Position numbers and translations under genes: made by a program | Notes under the pieces: generated by a model | Databases searched by the model: none | What the model was told of the DNA's origin: nothing | Seen by the model: only the letters and a program-made list of their open reading frames with translations | NCBI GenBank assembly: GCA_029561455.1 | Contig: JAKQIY010000013.1 | Span: 248,001-312,000 of the forward strand | Direction: 5' to 3' | Length of the DNA stretch: 64,000 nucleotides | Source: a bacterium | Lineage (GTDB): Bacteria; Zhuqueibacterota; Zhuqueibacteria; Residuimicrobiales; Krinioviventaceae | Shown here: piece by piece, positions 62,799 through 64,000 of the stretch | Layout: each line of letters starts with the position of its first letter | Position numbering within the stretch: the first letter of the stretch is position 1

Positions 62799-64000
62799 CT
62801 ATTTTTCCTTATTCCTTTTATCATCATACCCGGATCGATAGCTTATAGAATTTTTTCGCAAGACTCTTTTTAAAACCCTGCCGGTTGGGCTTTTAGGGAT
62901 GCTTGAGCAAAATTCTATATATTTGGGGGTTTTGTAGACTGGTAATGTATGCCGGCAAAATTTTATCAATTCGTCCTGGGTTAAATGTTTACCTTCTTTT
63001 AATATTACGTATGCCTTCACTTCTGCACCCTGAACCTCATCCGGTACATCGATCACTGCCGCTTCCTGCACATCCGAATGTTCCATGATCACTTTTTCAA
63101 CTTCATGTGGAAAAATATGAAATCCGCCTTTAACGATAATATTTTCTTTCCGTTCCTGCACGAATAAATAATGATAATCGTCAATGTACCCAACATCACC
63201 GGTAAATAACCACCCATTTTTCAGACGTTTTTTGGTCTCTTCCGGCTTGTTATAATACTCGTTCATCAAATTTTGGCTTTTCGTCCAAATTTCCCCGCTC
63301 TGGAAAGGCCGGAGTTGGTTTCCCAGATCGTCGCGAATCTGGATTTCCACTCCCATTAACGGCAAACCGACAGAATTCGCTTTTCTGTCACTATCCAGAC
63401 GAACCGATGTAACCAACGGTCCCGCTTCGGTCAAGCCATACGCCTGTAATACGATCGCATTATATTTTTCTTCAAACTCGTCAATTATTTCCTGCGGTAG
63501 TTTGCCGCCATAATTCATGCAATATTTTAAAGAGGGTAATGACACATTCTGAGAATTTTCAGTTAAATTTGTAAATATGCCCGGTACAGCGGCCATAAAG
63601 GTAATTTTATAATTATTTATAGCTTGAACAATTTCTTCCGGAGAGTATCTCGGCATCAACGCAACGGTACAGCCCCGTGAAAAAGAACTGTTCATAACCA
63701 GGGTTTGCCCCAGAGGATGAAATAATGGCAGTACTGCCAGCATTTTATCATCCTGAGTAAACCGGAACATTTCACTGCAGGTTGTCGCGTTGGAATATAG
63801 GGAGCTATGGGTTAACTCGGCGCCCAGGGGAACGTCGGCTATGCCGGTTGTATAATTGATAACCGCTATATCTGTATCACTGATTTCAATATCATTTTCG
63901 AGCGGTTTTGATTCTGATATCACCCGTGTCAGCGCCAGAGTTCCTGTGGGGATATTATCGCCAAGGAATAAGATATTTTTACATTCCGGGCACATATCTT
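62799..64000 (-). CDS. AMP-dependent acyl-CoA-ligase-like protein with degenerate motifs (5' end outside window)
   Basis: The frame is open to the window edge; ~150 residues of the family's N-terminus are missing. The visible part follows the ANL (adenylate-forming) fold: LPLFHPLGQTLV, NYGGKLPQEI, YGLTEAGP, GWLFTGDVGYIDDYHYLF, KGGFHIFPHEVE and PKSPTGRVLKRVLR. The P-loop, normally YTSGTTGxPKG, reads YTTGIADVPLGA, so the invariant Lys is Leu. The C-terminal catalytic Lys of the GKV position is Arg. Adenylation is therefore doubtful unless other residues substitute. The family would activate fatty acids to acyl-CoA. Confidence 0.8.
   Translation of the reverse strand, partial: DMCPECKNILFLGDNIPTGTLALTRVISESKPLENDIEISDTDIAVINYTTGIADVPLGAELTHSSLYSNATTCSEMFRFTQDDKMLAVLPLFHPLGQTLVMNSSFSRGCTVALMPRYSPEEIVQAINNYKITFMAAVPGIFTNLTENSQNVSLPSLKYCMNYGGKLPQEIIDEFEEKYNAIVLQAYGLTEAGPLVTSVRLDSDRKANSVGLPLMGVEIQIRDDLGNQLRPFQSGEIWTKSQNLMNEYYNKPEETKKRLKNGWLFTGDVGYIDDYHYLFVQERKENIIVKGGFHIFPHEVEKVIMEHSDVQEAAVIDVPDEVQGAEVKAYVILKEGKHLTQDELIKFCRHTLPVYKTPKYIEFCSSIPKSPTGRVLKRVLRKNSISYRSGYDDKRNKEK

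Overview
The window (64 kb, no ribosomal RNA, tRNA, CRISPR array or insertion sequence found) looks like the chromosome of an uncultured or poorly studied member of the FCB superphylum, most like the KSB1/Calditrichota lineages. The signs are type IX secretion (T9SS) C-terminal sorting domains with the PNPFNP-type start, PorV/PorQ-type outer-membrane proteins, a GWxTD-family protein, a large TonB-dependent receptor with a carboxypeptidase-regulatory domain, and several long TPR lipoproteins. The lineage is an inference; no marker gene here settles it.

Region by region. (1) 1-4.2 kb: two T9SS-secreted proteins on the + strand, each followed about 85-95 bp after its stop codon by a 68-bp element that is identical in both places except for one wobble-preserving base and that ends as a Rho-independent terminator. 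(2) 4.25-9.8 kb: an amino-sugar/tagatose operon on the minus strand (agaS-like SIS protein, GatZ/KbaZ-like protein, PfkB kinase) facing a DeoR-family regulator and an EamA permease, with good promoters and AgaR-like operators between them. (3) 9.9-18.8 kb: an envelope operon (GWxTD protein, TonB-dependent receptor, large secreted protein, PorV-like protein, NHL/TIG lipoprotein) closed by a strong terminator. (4) 18.8-35.8 kb: a long + strand run of exported proteins: a LamG/T9SS protein, a membrane-SAM-TPR fusion, an amidohydrolase, a GH36-type glycosidase, a Tat-exported protein, and three neighbouring glycan-related exported proteins that share a glutamine-amidotransferase-like domain. (5) 35.8-42.1 kb: a minus-strand sugar operon (GH2 exo-glucosaminidase-like enzyme, sugar MFS transporter, ROK kinase, LacI regulator) with a sigma70-type promoter and two tandem LacI-type operators. 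(6) 42.2-45.3 kb: a minus-strand operon of a selenocysteine-containing SelW/Rdx-like protein (in-frame UGA plus a SECIS-like hairpin), a TPR protein and delta-1-pyrroline-5-carboxylate dehydrogenase. (7) 45.3-64 kb: mostly housekeeping genes: HAD phosphatase, queA, AIM24-like protein, rubredoxin, then on the minus strand cdsA, rlpA, pyrD, pyrK, a TPR lipoprotein and a sirtuin, followed by a PorV-TPR fusion, a membrane adenylate cyclase, mazG, a HIT protein, an EF-G-like GTPase and a partial acyl-CoA-ligase-like protein.

How the parts fit: regions 2-5 read as the equipment of a heterotroph that breaks down amino-sugar-containing or alpha-galactosidic glycans outside the cell or in the periplasm, imports products through the TonB receptor and MFS/EamA carriers, and feeds them through a ROK kinase and an AgaS-type deaminase/isomerase into glycolysis. 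The substrate assignment is inference. The observations most worth following are the selenoprotein, the paired terminator-repeat, the amino-sugar operon that lacks a tagatose-bisphosphate aldolase, and the set of fused or degenerate enzymes.
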